DNA of 9,010 bases from Clostridiales bacterium (GCA_021635425.1 JAJWOJ010000027.1:3543-12552); one strand, 5' to 3'; shown: positions 1 through 6,890, counted from the stretch's first letter. Numbers and translations: made by a program. Notes: generated by a model not told the origin, from the letters alone.

Positions 1-1
1 G

Positions 2-1507
2 TACGGCGCACCGCTCATCACTAACGACGGCGTTACGATAGCAAAAGAAATAGAACTTAAAGATCCGTTCGAAAACATGGGCGCACAACTCGTTAAAGAG
101 GTTTCCACCAAAACGAACGACGTTGCGGGCGACGGAACCACGACAGCCGTCGTTCTCGCTCAGGCAATGATAAGCGAAGGGCTTAAAAACCTTGCCGCCG
201 GAGCAAATCCCATCGTTTTGAAAAAAGGTATCGCAAAAGCCGTCGACGTTGCCGTCGAACAACTTAAATCGATAAGTAAACCTGTAGAATCCAAAAACTC
301 TATCGCTCAGGTAGCTTCGATTTCCGCAGGCGACGAAACCGTCGGCGAGCTTATTTCCGAAGCAATGGAAAAGGTCGGCAAAGACGGCGTTATTACCATT
401 CAGGAAAGCAAGACCATGAAAACCGAACTTACTACCGTTGACGGTATGAGTTTCGACAGAGGCTATGCTTCCGCATACATGGTTACCGATACCGATAAAA
501 TGGTTGCCGTTTACGATAATCCTTTGATACTCATCACAGATAAGAAGATTTCTTCTATTCAGGAAATTCTTCCCGTTATCGAACCTATCGCTCAACAGGG
601 TCAGAAGCTTATGATAATCGCCGAAGACGTTGAAGGCGACGCGCTTGCCGCTCTCGTCGTAAATAAGCTTAAAGGCGTATTCAACTGCGTTGCGGTTAAA
701 GCTCCCGGTTTCGGCGACAGAAGAAAAGCCATGCTCGAAGATATCGCCATTCTTACCGGCGGCAAAGTTATCTCTTCCGAACTCGGGCTTGAATTCAAGG
801 ACGTTACGCCCGATATGCTCGGCAGAGCAGGACAAATCAAGGTCGATAAAGACAACACCGTTATTATCGACGGCGCGGGCGACAGAGACGAAATCAAGGC
901 AAGAATTCAGTCCATCAAAGCTCAGATCGCGGAAACGACGTCCGACTATGACAGAGAAAAATTGCAGGAAAGGCTTGCAAAACTCGCCGGCGGCGTAGCG
1001 GTTATAAACGTAGGCGCGGCAACGGAAGTCGAAATGAAAGAAAAGAAACTCCGCATAGAGGACGCTTTGGCGGCAACGAGAGCCGCCGTGGAAGAAGGTA
1101 TCGTTCCGGGAGGCGGAACTGCTCTTCTCTCGGCTATCCCCGCGGTTAAGGCTCTTGTCAAAAAGCTTACGGGCGACGAAAAGACGGGTGCCGAAATCAT
1201 TTTAAGAGCCATCGAAGCTCCTATAAGACAAATCGCTAAAAACGCAGGTCTTGACGGTTCGGTTATTCTCAACAACATCACTCGTTCCAAAAATCCGAAC
1301 TACGGTTTCGACGCATACAAAAACACATACGTCGATATGGTTGAAGCGGGAATCATCGACCCCACGAAGGTTACGAGATCGGCTCTTCAGAACGCGGCTT
1401 CAATCGCGTCTACTCTCCTCACGACCGAAAGCATCGTAACGGATATTCCCGAACCCGTTCCTCCGATGCCTCAGGGCGGCGCAGGCGGCATGGGCGGAAT
1501 GTATTAA
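2..1507 (+). CDS. groEL: Chaperonin GroEL (Hsp60), 5' end cut by window edge
   Basis: ATP-driven 14-mer chaperonin subunit that encloses unfolded cytosolic proteins together with GroES. The reading frame is open from base 2, so the first visible residue aligns with about residue 44 of E. coli GroEL. The ATG at 77 is an internal Met (ENMGAQ, E. coli Met69), not the start. About 501 residues are visible of a usual 540-545. ATP-site residues are all present: Asp in ITNDGV (E. coli D52), GDGTTT (D87), Asp in EDALAATRAA (D398), the GGG turn after EEGIVP, and DPTKVTRSA (D495). The apical domain has DRGYASAY and IIAEDVEGDAL, and the intermediate segment YDREKLQERLAKLAGGVAV is near-invariant. The C-terminus is a short glycine/methionine tail (GGAGGMGGMY), normal for the family. 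groES, the usual upstream partner, and the promoter lie outside the window. Nothing suggests a divergent or second-copy chaperonin. Identification is essentially certain. Confidence 0.98.
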   Translation, partial: YGAPLITNDGVTIAKEIELKDPFENMGAQLVKEVSTKTNDVAGDGTTTAVVLAQAMISEGLKNLAAGANPIVLKKGIAKAVDVAVEQLKSISKPVESKNSIAQVASISAGDETVGELISEAMEKVGKDGVITIQESKTMKTELTTVDGMSFDRGYASAYMVTDTDKMVAVYDNPLILITDKKISSIQEILPVIEPIAQQGQKLMIIAEDVEGDALAALVVNKLKGVFNCVAVKAPGFGDRRKAMLEDIAILTGGKVISSELGLEFKDVTPDMLGRAGQIKVDKDNTVIIDGAGDRDEIKARIQSIKAQIAETTSDYDREKLQERLAKLAGGVAVINVGAATEVEMKEKKLRIEDALAATRAAVEEGIVPGGGTALLSAIPAVKALVKKLTGDEKTGAEIILRAIEAPIRQIAKNAGLDGSVILNNITRSKNPNYGFDAYKNTYVDMVEAGIIDPTKVTRSALQNAASIASTLLTTESIVTDIPEPVPPMPQGGAGGMGGMY

Positions 1508-1538
1508 GCCCATAAAAAATAAAATCGATATTGCACAT

Positions 1539-1574
1539 AAAAATCGGCTACCCGTTTGGGTAACCGATTTTTTT
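1539..1574. terminator. Bidirectional intrinsic terminator (copy 1)
   Basis: On the + strand the arm AAATCGGCTACCC (1541-1553) pairs with GGGTAACCGATTT (1558-1570) around a GTTT loop. One C-A mismatch interrupts the stem, and a run of seven T follows (1568-1574); this would end groEL transcripts. On the minus strand the mismatch becomes a G-U pair, so the stem is continuous and is followed by TTTTT (1543-1539). It can therefore also end the exporter/nitroreductase transcript arriving from the right. This is the expected arrangement between convergent genes. Confidence 0.88.
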
Positions 1575-1590
1575 CGTCCCTATTGCACAT

Positions 1591-1626
1591 AAAAACCGTC
1601 TATCCGTTCGGGTAACCGATTTTTTC
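1591..1626. terminator. Decayed second copy of the terminator
   Basis: The left arm (1593-1605) and right arm (1610-1622) are still recognisable around a GTTC loop. The left-arm changes leave three mismatches and one G-T wobble on the + strand stem, so it should fold more weakly than copy 1. A run of six T (1620-1625) remains on the + strand, and a run of five T on the minus strand. It is probably a backup or a non-functional relic. It is the first hairpin met by transcripts of the nitroreductase gene. Confidence 0.55.
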
Positions 1627-1630
1627 GTCC

Positions 1631-2149
1631 TTAAATTCTGTAAATATAATTTTCTTTACGAGGCTTCGGCAAAGGCGGTTCTCCGTCGAAATAACCGAGA
1701 GCGGCATGCCCTACGCCTATATAATCGCCGACAATCCCGAGAGATTTCAGAAGTTTTTTCCCGAAATCGCTTTCGAGTTCTTCTTTTGCTCTGTGAATCC
1801 AGCAAGAACCTACGCCCATTGCCCATGCGGCGTTTAAAAGATTGTCCATAACGCAACTTCCGTCGTATACGGCATTGGGATAATTTTCAACCGCAACGAG
1901 AAGAATTACTGGCGCGCCGTAAAACGGATCGGTTCCTTCTCTGCCCATTATTTTCGCATTTTCACGCGATACCTCGTCTCTCACCTTTTTATCGGTAATA
2001 GCGATGATTATCGGTTTTTGCATGCCCATTGCGGTAGGCGCATACGTTCCCGCTTCGAGAATTTTATTCAAAACGTCTTCGGGTATGCTTTTATCGTTAA
2101 AATTTCTGATACTGCGCCTTGTGAGCAAAACTTCCATTGCATCTTTCAT
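1631..2149 (-). CDS. Nitroreductase-family FMN oxidoreductase
   Basis: A 172-residue protein of the nitroreductase superfamily, which are small FMN-dependent, usually dimeric, cytosolic enzymes that reduce nitro groups, quinones or other electrophiles with NAD(P)H. Visible hallmarks are the FMN-phosphate motif RRSIRNF (residues 11-17), APTAMGMQKP (37-46) in place of the common APSAxNxQPW, the helix DGSCVMDNLLNAAWAMGVGSCWI (about 96-118, with the typical GxGSCWI) and ALGYFDGEPP (150-159) before the C-terminus. The length is typical of the short clostridial members. The start is supported by AGGAG (2159-2163) 9 nt upstream. The gene lies 33 nt downstream of the second ABC gene on the same strand, with no hairpin between them, so it is probably the last gene of that operon. 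The substrate cannot be read from the sequence. Superfamily assignment is firm, physiological role is unknown. Confidence 0.92.
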   Translation of the reverse strand: MKDAMEVLLTRRSIRNFNDKSIPEDVLNKILEAGTYAPTAMGMQKPIIIAITDKKVRDEVSRENAKIMGREGTDPFYGAPVILLVAVENYPNAVYDGSCVMDNLLNAAWAMGVGSCWIHRAKEELESDFGKKLLKSLGIVGDYIGVGHAALGYFDGEPPLPKPRKENYIYRI

Positions 2150-2182
2150 AATAAAAATCTCCTTTTAATGATGATTTTAAAA

Positions 2183-4156
2183 TTACTCCAATTCAAACGC
2201 TCCCGTGTAAAGCTGATAGTACGTTCCCTTTTCCGCGATAAGTTTTTCGTGATTGCCGCGCTCGATTATTCTGCCGTGGTCGAGAACCATAATCACATCG
2301 GAATTCATAACCGTGGAAAGCCTGTGAGCGATAACGAATACCGTTCTGCCCTCCATAAGCCGATCCATTCCGCGCTGAACTATCGCTTCCGTTCTCGTAT
2401 CGATTGACGACGTTGCCTCGTCGAGAATCATAACGGGCGGATCCGCGACGGCAGCTCTCGCAATGGAAATAAGCTGACGCTGCCCCTGAGAAAGATTCGC
2501 GCCGTTACCGCTAAGTTCGGTATCGTAACCTTTCGGAAGACGGGTTATGAAATCGTCGGCACCCGCAAGTTTTGCGGCGGCGATACATTCTTCGTCGGTC
2601 GCGTCGAGTTTGCCGTAACGTATATTATCCATAACCGTACCCGTGAACAAGTTCGTGTCCTGTAAAACTATTCCGAGCGAACGTCTTAAATCGCCTTTTT
2701 TGATTTTGTTGATATTGATTCCGTCATAACGGATTTTACCGTCGGCAATGTCGTAAAAACGGTTTATAAGGTTTGTTATCGTGGTTTTTCCCGCGCCGGT
2801 TGCGCCGACGAACGCGATTTTCTGCCCCGGTTTTGCATATAAAGATATGCCGTGAAGAACGATTTTATCGGGATCGTAGCCGAAATCGACGTCGTCCATA
2901 ACGATTTCGCCCTGCAAAAGCGTGTAAGTTACGCTGTTGTCTGCGCTGTGAGGATGTTTCCATGCCCATATACCCGTTCTCTTTGCCGCTTCGCGAAGAT
3001 TTCCGTTCTCGTCGTATTCGGCGTTTACAAGCGTTACGTATCCGTTATCTTCTTCGGGTTTCTCGTCGAGAAGGTTGAAAACGCGCGTCGCGCCCGCCAT
3101 ACCCATGATAACCGAGTTTATCTGATTGGATATCTGCCCCATCTGATTTGCAAACTGACGAGCCATGCCGAGGAAGGCGACTATTACGGGAATCGAAAGC
3201 GCATATACGAACGAGCCGTTGTTTATAAGTCCGCTGAAACCGACGTTAACTCCGCTTCCGTTCGATAAAATGTAGATTCCGCAACCGATAAACGCGATTA
3301 CGACGTACATTATGTTACCTATGTTATGAATTATAGGCATAAGCATGTTGGAAAATCCGTTTGCCTTATCGGAAACATCGAAAAGTTCGCCGTTTAATTT
3401 GTCGAAATCGCTCACGGTTTTGTTTTCGTGGCAGAAAACCTTTACGACTTTCTGTCCGTTCATCATTTCTTCGATATATCCTTCCACCTTGCCGACCGAT
3501 TGTTGTTGCGCTATGAAATATTTCGCGCTTTTGCCCCCGATTTTCTTTGTTATAAAAAGTATCGCGATAACGCCGACGACGACAATAGCCCAAAGAAGAA
3601 TACTGTAATAAAGCATAACTATCGTGAGCGTGACGAGCGTTATCATCGTCATGCACAGCTGAGGCAAACTTTGAGAAACAAGCTGACGGATAGTGTCTAT
3701 ATCGTTCGTGTAAATGCTCATGATATCCCCGTGAGCGTTTCTGTCGAAATACTTTATCGGAAGGCGTTGCATTTTGTCGAATACGCTGTTACGCATATCA
3801 CGCAAAAATCTTTGAGTTAAAACAGCGCCGAACAATCCCATAAGGATATTTGCTATCCATCCGACCGCATATATTCCGAGCATCGTGGCAAGAATCGAAA
3901 TAATCGACTTCCACACCTCATCTGCGGGAACGCCCTTAATCGCAAGTTCGCATTGAGCGTAAAGGTTCTGAAGGAATACGCCGGCAATCGAGCTTGTTAT
4001 CGCGCTTATGATAAGGCAAACCGCAACGACGAATAAAAGACCTTTATAATTTTTAAAAAGCAATCCTATAAGTCTTTTTATCGATTTAAAGCCGCCTTTT
4101 CCGCGAGCGTCGCGCATGTTTTCGGGTCTTGCCCCGATTGATTTATTCGCTGCCAT
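2183..4156 (-). CDS. ABC exporter half-transporter, catalytic-site subunit (BmrD/LmrD/YfiC type)
   Basis: A 657-residue membrane-domain plus ATPase fusion of the type IV (MsbA-like) multidrug exporter family. An N-terminal hydrophilic stretch (1-35) is followed by about six membrane segments (near 39-60, 82-112, 165-202, 271-297, 317-335). The ATPase domain runs from about 415, with A-loop Tyr427, Walker A GATGAGKTT (451-459), Q-loop Gln499, signature LSQGQ (555-559), Walker B VMILDE with catalytic Glu580, and switch His611 (AHRLS). Walker B and switch His are canonical, but the signature has Gln in place of the second residue of LSGGQ's GG pair, so its half of the composite site is degenerate. 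Residues about 366-412 form a hydrophilic insertion between membrane and ATPase domains. The start codon shares one base with the stop of the upstream partner gene (TAATG) and has a strong Shine-Dalgarno. The two proteins almost certainly form one heterodimer. Substrate (drug, lipid or peptide) unknown. Confidence 0.95.
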   Translation of the reverse strand: MAANKSIGARPENMRDARGKGGFKSIKRLIGLLFKNYKGLLFVVAVCLIISAITSSIAGVFLQNLYAQCELAIKGVPADEVWKSIISILATMLGIYAVGWIANILMGLFGAVLTQRFLRDMRNSVFDKMQRLPIKYFDRNAHGDIMSIYTNDIDTIRQLVSQSLPQLCMTMITLVTLTIVMLYYSILLWAIVVVGVIAILFITKKIGGKSAKYFIAQQQSVGKVEGYIEEMMNGQKVVKVFCHENKTVSDFDKLNGELFDVSDKANGFSNMLMPIIHNIGNIMYVVIAFIGCGIYILSNGSGVNVGFSGLINNGSFVYALSIPVIVAFLGMARQFANQMGQISNQINSVIMGMAGATRVFNLLDEKPEEDNGYVTLVNAEYDENGNLREAAKRTGIWAWKHPHSADNSVTYTLLQGEIVMDDVDFGYDPDKIVLHGISLYAKPGQKIAFVGATGAGKTTITNLINRFYDIADGKIRYDGININKIKKGDLRRSLGIVLQDTNLFTGTVMDNIRYGKLDATDEECIAAAKLAGADDFITRLPKGYDTELSGNGANLSQGQRQLISIARAAVADPPVMILDEATSSIDTRTEAIVQRGMDRLMEGRTVFVIAHRLSTVMNSDVIMVLDHGRIIERGNHEKLIAEKGTYYQLYTGAFELE

Positions 4157-5922
4157 TATGCCTCACCCCCTTCGCTGTTTCTGTTTTGAGAATTATATAC
4201 TTCTCTGTATATCTCGTTTGAAGAAAGAAGTTCTTCATGCGTACCGACGGCGTTTATCTTACCGTTTTCCATAACGATAATCAGATCTGCATCCATAACG
4301 GAAGCAACTCTCTGAGCGATGATTATCTTCGTGGTATCGGGAATGAATTTTTTGAACGCGTCGCGCAAAAGAGCGTCCGTTTTCATATCAACCGCACTCG
4401 TAGAGTCGTCAAGAATAAGGACTTTCGGGCTTGTGAGCAATGCTCTCGCAATGCAAAGCCTTTGTTTCTGCCCGCCCGAAACGTTTGCTCCGCCCTGATC
4501 GATCACGGTATCGTAGCCTTTAGGGAACTGAGTTATAAATTCGTCTGCCTGAGCGAGTTTGCAAGCATGAATCATCTCTTCGTCCGTCGCGTCTTCCTTT
4601 CCCCAACGGAGATTGTCTTTTATCGTTCCGCTGAAAAGCATGTTTTTCTGAAGAACGACCGCAACGCTTTTTCTCAACGTGTCGAGGTCGTAATCGCGAA
4701 CGTCGGTATCTCCGACCATAACGCACCCCTCCGTTACGTCGTAAAGCCTCGAAATAAGGTTGACGAGCGTTGTTTTGGACGATCCCGTTCCGCCGAGTAT
4801 GCCGACGGTCTGCCCCGACTTTATATCGAGATTGATATTTTCGAGCGCGTATTTTTTTGCTTCGGAAGAATATTTGAAGCTTACGTTTTCAAACCGTATA
4901 TCGCCGTTTTTAACGTTCATTACGGGATTTGCGGGATTGACGATATCGCTTTTCTCGTCCAATACTTCTACAATTCTTCGAGCCGATTCGAGCGACATGA
5001 TTATCATGACGAATATCATCGAAATCATCATAAGCGACATGAGAATCTGAAGCGAATAAGTCGTTAAACTCTGAAGACCGAATGTGTTAAACCCGGTATC
5101 GAGTTTATATACGATAACTCTCGAACCTAAAAAACCGAGAGCAAGAAGAGCGAAATGCAATGAAATCTGCATTATCGGCGAGTTGAACGCAAGAATTTTC
5201 TCTGCTTTCGTAAACTCTCTGCAAAGGTCGTTTGAAACTCCCGCAAATTTTTTCGACTCGTAATCCTCTCTTACGTAAGCTTTGACAACTCTCATTCCGC
5301 TTATGTTTTCCTGAACGGACTCGTTTAACGCGTCGTAACGTTTGAACAATTTTTTGAATATCGGCATGGCTTTATATCCGATAATAAACAATCCGACGGT
5401 TAAAAAAGGAACGGTTATAAAGAAAACGGTAGGAAGAGTCGGATGTATGCTGAAGCTCATCACTATCGAGAAAACAAGCATGAGCGGACTTCTTATCGCC
5501 GTGCGGATAATCATCATAAACGACATCTGAACGTTTGTAATATCCGTGGTCAATCTCGTAACGAGAGACGAAGGGCTGAATTTATCGATGTTGGAAAACG
5601 AAAATTTCTGAACGTTTTCGAATACGTCGTGTCGAAGATTTTTTGCAAAACCCGCAGAAGCCTTCGCGCAGAATTTCCCGCCGAGCATACCCGCGATAAG
5701 CGAAATCGCCGCCGCGCCGACCATAAGGCAACCGTATAAAATCATTCCGTTTACGTTCGGCGGAACGCTTAAATCGGTCGAGGAAGGCTGAACGCACTTA
5801 CCGAACTCGAAAATGAGCAGCGGTATAAGAACTTCCATTCCCGCTTCGACGACCATGCAAAGCATAGTCATGATTGTTGCGGGCTTATATTCCCGCAAGC
5901 TTTTGAGTAGTTTTTTTATCAT
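4156..5922 (-). CDS. ABC exporter half-transporter, degenerate-site subunit (BmrC/LmrC/YfiB type)
   Basis: A 588-residue half-transporter and first gene of the exporter operon. About six membrane segments (near 15-38, 60-82, 137-158, 165-185, 250-272, 285-310) precede an ATPase domain with A-loop Tyr351, Walker A GGTGSSKTT (377-385), Q-loop Gln425, signature VSGGQ (481-485) and Walker B VLILDD. Two catalytic residues are replaced: the Walker B glutamate is Asp506 and the switch histidine is Gln537 (AQRVAS). These are the substitutions known from the non-hydrolysing site of heterodimeric exporters such as TM287/288 and LmrCD. They complement the canonical Walker B and His of the downstream partner, so the protein is a working partner, not a decayed gene. 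The start at 5922 has AGAGG 4 nt upstream (TTTAAGAGGTTGT before ATG) and is preceded by a near-consensus promoter. No regulator gene lies beside it. Confidence 0.95.
   Translation of the reverse strand: MIKKLLKSLREYKPATIMTMLCMVVEAGMEVLIPLLIFEFGKCVQPSSTDLSVPPNVNGMILYGCLMVGAAAISLIAGMLGGKFCAKASAGFAKNLRHDVFENVQKFSFSNIDKFSPSSLVTRLTTDITNVQMSFMMIIRTAIRSPLMLVFSIVMSFSIHPTLPTVFFITVPFLTVGLFIIGYKAMPIFKKLFKRYDALNESVQENISGMRVVKAYVREDYESKKFAGVSNDLCREFTKAEKILAFNSPIMQISLHFALLALGFLGSRVIVYKLDTGFNTFGLQSLTTYSLQILMSLMMISMIFVMIIMSLESARRIVEVLDEKSDIVNPANPVMNVKNGDIRFENVSFKYSSEAKKYALENINLDIKSGQTVGILGGTGSSKTTLVNLISRLYDVTEGCVMVGDTDVRDYDLDTLRKSVAVVLQKNMLFSGTIKDNLRWGKEDATDEEMIHACKLAQADEFITQFPKGYDTVIDQGGANVSGGQKQRLCIARALLTSPKVLILDDSTSAVDMKTDALLRDAFKKFIPDTTKIIIAQRVASVMDADLIIVMENGKINAVGTHEELLSSNEIYREVYNSQNRNSEGGEA
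4163..4172 (-). promoter_or_regulatory. Strong Shine-Dalgarno inside the end of the upstream ABC gene
   Basis: On the minus strand AAGGGGGTGA differs at one base from the AAGGAGGTGA complement of the 16S rRNA end and lies 6 nt before the ATG at 4156. It is embedded in the codons for the C-terminal SEGGEA of the upstream subunit. Together with the TAATG stop/start overlap, it suggests re-initiation plus independent loading, and so near-equal amounts of the two exporter halves. Confidence 0.75.
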
Positions 5923-5966
5923 ACAACCTCTTAAAATTTATAATATAAATATATACAAGTAATAAA

Positions 5967-5995
5967 ATTTTAGTTCTAATCGTAAAAAATGTCAA
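5967..5995 (-). promoter_or_regulatory. Housekeeping (sigma-A type) promoter of the exporter operon
   Basis: On the minus strand a perfect TTGACA (5990-5995) is followed after exactly 17 bp by TAAAAT (5967-5972), five of six bases of the -10 consensus. Transcription would begin near 5960, leaving a leader of roughly 38 nt before the ATG at 5922. The leader is AT-rich and too short for a riboswitch. The -35 lies about 16 bp past the T tract of the upstream terminator, so the operon is cleanly separated from the ribF cluster. Confidence 0.82.
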
Positions 5996-6010
5996 ACAAT
6001 TAAAGCCGTT

Positions 6011-6046
6011 GTAAAAAAGAAAAATCGGTGAATTTTCACCGATTTT
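6011..6046 (-). terminator. Intrinsic terminator overlapping the TIM-barrel gene's stop codon
   Basis: The stem AAAATCGGTGAA / TTCACCGATTTT is a perfect 12-bp inverted repeat (6021-6032 with 6035-6046) around a two-base centre. In practice the terminal A-T pairs would open into a small loop. On the minus strand it is followed by TTTTTCTTTTTT. The stop codon TGA (6038-6036) and the last codons of the upstream gene lie within the left arm. There is only a TTTT stretch on the + side, so it acts mainly for minus-strand transcripts of the nrnA-truB-ribF unit. Confidence 0.93.
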
Positions 6047-6890
6047 CTAATTTGAGATATATCTCTTTCATAGCCATGGCGTCCTCTGCCTGCGTCCCTG
6101 CGGACTCGCAGATAACGGTCGGTTCAAGCTTAAGCAGTATCAAAGCTTCGGCTAAAGGTGCGAATTCGGGACCATACTCCGTATCTTCGAAAGTAAGGTG
6201 TCTGATTTCTCCTTTTGCGGAATACTGAATCTTGGAAAAATGAACGTGAAAATGCTTCATCTTTTCTTCGCCCAGGTTTTCGATCATGTATTCGAGCCTG
6301 CTTTTATAATCGTCGACGGTTTTAAGGCTGCCTTGTTCTCTTGCGTTTACATGTCCGAAATCTACCGTGGGAATAAAGCATTTATCGACTTTGCAGAACT
6401 CGGTTATTTCCTCTATCGTGCCTATCTGCGCGATTTTACCCATCGTTTCGGGGCAGAACAACATATCTTCGTAACCGTTTTCATAAATTTTATCTCTCAG
6501 AATTCTGATTCTGTCCGAAGTTTTCGAGACTGCCTCCCCTCTTGTCGCTTTGCCTTGCGCCGCAGGGTGAAATATAATCCTGTTCCCCTGCATGAGCTTC
6601 ATCATTTTAGCCGACGATAAAATGTAATTATATGAATTTTCTGCCTTTTCTTCTTCGGGCGTTGCGAGATTTATAAAATAAGGCGCATGCACGCTGAGAT
6701 CAAGCCCTGCGTTTTTAAATGCGTTACCGATTGAAATCGCCTTTTCTTCTCCGAGGTTTACTCCTCTTCCGAAAGAATATTCATAACAATCCAAACCGCG
6801 TTCTTTACACCATAACGCAGCTTCTTCCGTCGATTTATGTTTTTCATTTACAAAGCTTTCGCTGTTGCCGCTCGGACCGAATTTTATCAT
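6036..6890 (-). CDS. Endonuclease IV-like TIM-barrel metalloprotein (AP endonuclease family 2)
   Basis: A 284-residue protein, the size of E. coli Nfo (285). Endonuclease IV cleaves DNA 5' to abasic sites using three metal ions. Candidate metal ligands appear in order: His68 in SVHAPYFINLA (Nfo H69), His108 in IIFHPAAQG (H109), Glu148 in FCPETMGK (E145), Asp177 and His180 in TVDFGHVNAR (D179, H182), His215/217 in HFHVHFSK (H216), His231 in GEIRHL (H231) and Glu262 in ICESAGT (E261). The one clear departure is Ile229 where Nfo has Asp229, with a Glu next to it. The N-terminus MIKFGPSGN resembles archaeal/clostridial COG0648 members more than enteric Nfo. The start overlaps the ribF stop by 4 nt (ATGA), with AAAAGGA about 9 nt upstream, so it is translationally coupled to ribF. 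A DNA-repair role is plausible, but a sugar-isomerase-like activity of this wide fold cannot be excluded. The symbol is left blank for that reason. Confidence 0.85.
   Translation of the reverse strand: MIKFGPSGNSESFVNEKHKSTEEAALWCKERGLDCYEYSFGRGVNLGEEKAISIGNAFKNAGLDLSVHAPYFINLATPEEEKAENSYNYILSSAKMMKLMQGNRIIFHPAAQGKATRGEAVSKTSDRIRILRDKIYENGYEDMLFCPETMGKIAQIGTIEEITEFCKVDKCFIPTVDFGHVNAREQGSLKTVDDYKSRLEYMIENLGEEKMKHFHVHFSKIQYSAKGEIRHLTFEDTEYGPEFAPLAEALILLKLEPTVICESAGTQAEDAMAMKEIYLKLENR

Larger units (their letters stand above)
1529..1630. repeat. Tandem duplication of a ~51-bp terminator unit
   Basis: The whole groEL/nitroreductase gap apart from about 21 bp is two direct copies of one unit: copy 1 at 1529-1579 and copy 2 at 1581-1630, with a period of 52. 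Both begin TATTGCACATAAAAA and end with a right arm GGGTAACCGAT, a T run and CGTCC. I count four substitutions (1596, 1599, 1603 and 1609 in copy 2) and one T fewer in the T run. All four substitutions fall in the left arm or loop of the hairpin, while the right arm and left flank are identical. The second copy stops exactly one base before the nitroreductase stop codon. Confidence 0.9.

Noticed and set aside
77..79. ATG as the start of groEL
   Set aside because: The frame is open to the window edge and the upstream 25 codons (YGAPLITNDGV...) are conserved GroEL sequence including the D52 equivalent.
2018..2407. 129-codon + strand frame spanning the nitroreductase/ABC junction
   Set aside because: It overlaps two clear genes antisense, and the encoded protein shows no family features and no convincing ribosome binding site.
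4237..5067. 276-codon open frame on the + strand, antisense to the first ABC gene
   Set aside because: It lies wholly within a well-conserved ABC coding region, has no recognisable domain, and its composition (many Arg, His, Phe, Val) is what the complement of the real gene's codons gives.
4156..5922. Reading the Walker B Asp and switch Gln as signs of a decaying pseudogene
   Set aside because: The frame is intact, and the changes are the known ones of the non-catalytic site in heterodimeric exporters and are matched by the partner's altered signature.
5930..5972. Imperfect inverted repeat AAAATTTTATTA / TTATAAATTTT as an operator in the exporter leader
   Set aside because: The stretch is almost pure A/T, so such matches are expected by chance. 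The arms are unequal and no regulator gene is nearby.
5923..6035. Possible riboswitch or attenuator between the TIM-barrel gene and the exporter operon
   Set aside because: The gap is fully used by the terminator T tract and the promoter, and the predicted leader of about 38 nt is too short and unstructured.
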